From Paracoccaceae bacterium (GTDB lineage: Bacteria; Pseudomonadota; Alphaproteobacteria; Rhodobacterales; Rhodobacteraceae), in the NCBI GenBank assembly GCA_006227805.1, contig SBFT01000390.1:1-6157 (forward strand): a stretch of 6,157 nucleotides of DNA. The letters are read 5' to 3'. The notes under the pieces are model-generated. The model was not told where the DNA came from. It searched no databases and was given only the letters and a program-made list of their open reading frames with translations. A program made the position numbers and the translations under genes. Position 1 is the stretch's first letter; each line of letters starts with the position of its first letter. Positions 5,960-6,157 of the stretch are shown one piece after another.

Positions 5960-6157
5960 TCAGTCGTTCAGTTCAAGCTCGTCCCGCGCCAGGTCGCGGA
6001 CGCCGATGGCGGTATCCTGCGCCTTGGCCAGAGACCAGCGGATTCGCGTCGCATACGCGTTTGCCTTGCCAGAGAGAACGATCTGTTTTGTCGCGCGTGG
6101 CTTGAGGCGGCCCTTTTCCAGGAAGACGCTGGGCTCCAGCGACAGAGTGGCGATGCC
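5960..6157 (-). CDS. C-terminal end of a probable heparinase II/III family protein (runs off right edge)
   Basis: A frame with no stop enters at base 6157 and ends with TGA at 5962-5960, giving 65 residues. It includes ATKQIVLSG and IRWSLAKAQDTA and ends in an acidic tail (RDELELND). Alternating hydrophobic stretches suggest a beta-rich domain, and the pattern resembles the C-terminal beta-sandwich of heparinase II/III family proteins; that gene is often placed before purH in Rhodobacteraceae. Heparinase II/III domains belong to polysaccharide lyases, but the substrate in this group is not known. That this is the real end of a coding frame is supported by its codon composition and by its position 17 nt before purH. 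The family name is tentative because no catalytic region is visible. Confidence 0.55.
   Translation of the reverse strand, partial: GIATLSLEPSVFLEKGRLKPRATKQIVLSGKANAYATRIRWSLAKAQDTAIGVRDLARDELELND

Overview
The window is GC-rich, densely packed, and every gene I can support lies on the minus strand. Gene content and order point to an alphaproteobacterium of the Rhodobacteraceae (Paracoccus/Rhodobacter-like): a DUF3035/BamF-type lipoprotein next to lspA, a periplasmic M16 peptidase pair, an ImuB-type polymerase, and a GTTC-N7-GTTC LexA box, which is the alphaproteobacterial form. The genus cannot be fixed from this sequence alone.

In transcription order (right to left) the window holds: the last 65 residues of a protein that looks like a heparinase II/III family C-terminus (6157-5960); purH, the bifunctional enzyme for the last two steps of IMP synthesis (5942-4353); lspA, lipoprotein signal peptidase II (4334-3855); a small lipoprotein matching BamF (3798-3289); an M16 peptidase with an intact zinc site (3202-1862); an M16 homologue without the zinc site but with the C-terminal R/Y motif (1865-564); a strong GC hairpin over the last stop codon; and the first 162 codons of imuB (487 to beyond the left edge) behind its own LexA box.

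Spacing (17 nt, 18 nt, 56 nt, 86 nt, then a 4-nt overlap) suggests the genes from the heparinase-like protein to the second M16 protein are largely co-transcribed. The group leans towards the cell envelope: LspA matures lipoproteins, BamF is a lipoprotein of the outer-membrane assembly machine, and both M16 proteins carry signal peptides. imuB is a separate, DNA-damage-controlled unit. No gene-free stretch exceeds 86 nt. I saw no mobile elements, tRNA or rRNA genes, CRISPR arrays or broken genes. This is mostly a conserved housekeeping region; the most interesting points are the LexA-controlled imuB with no imuA in front of it and the complementary M16 pair.
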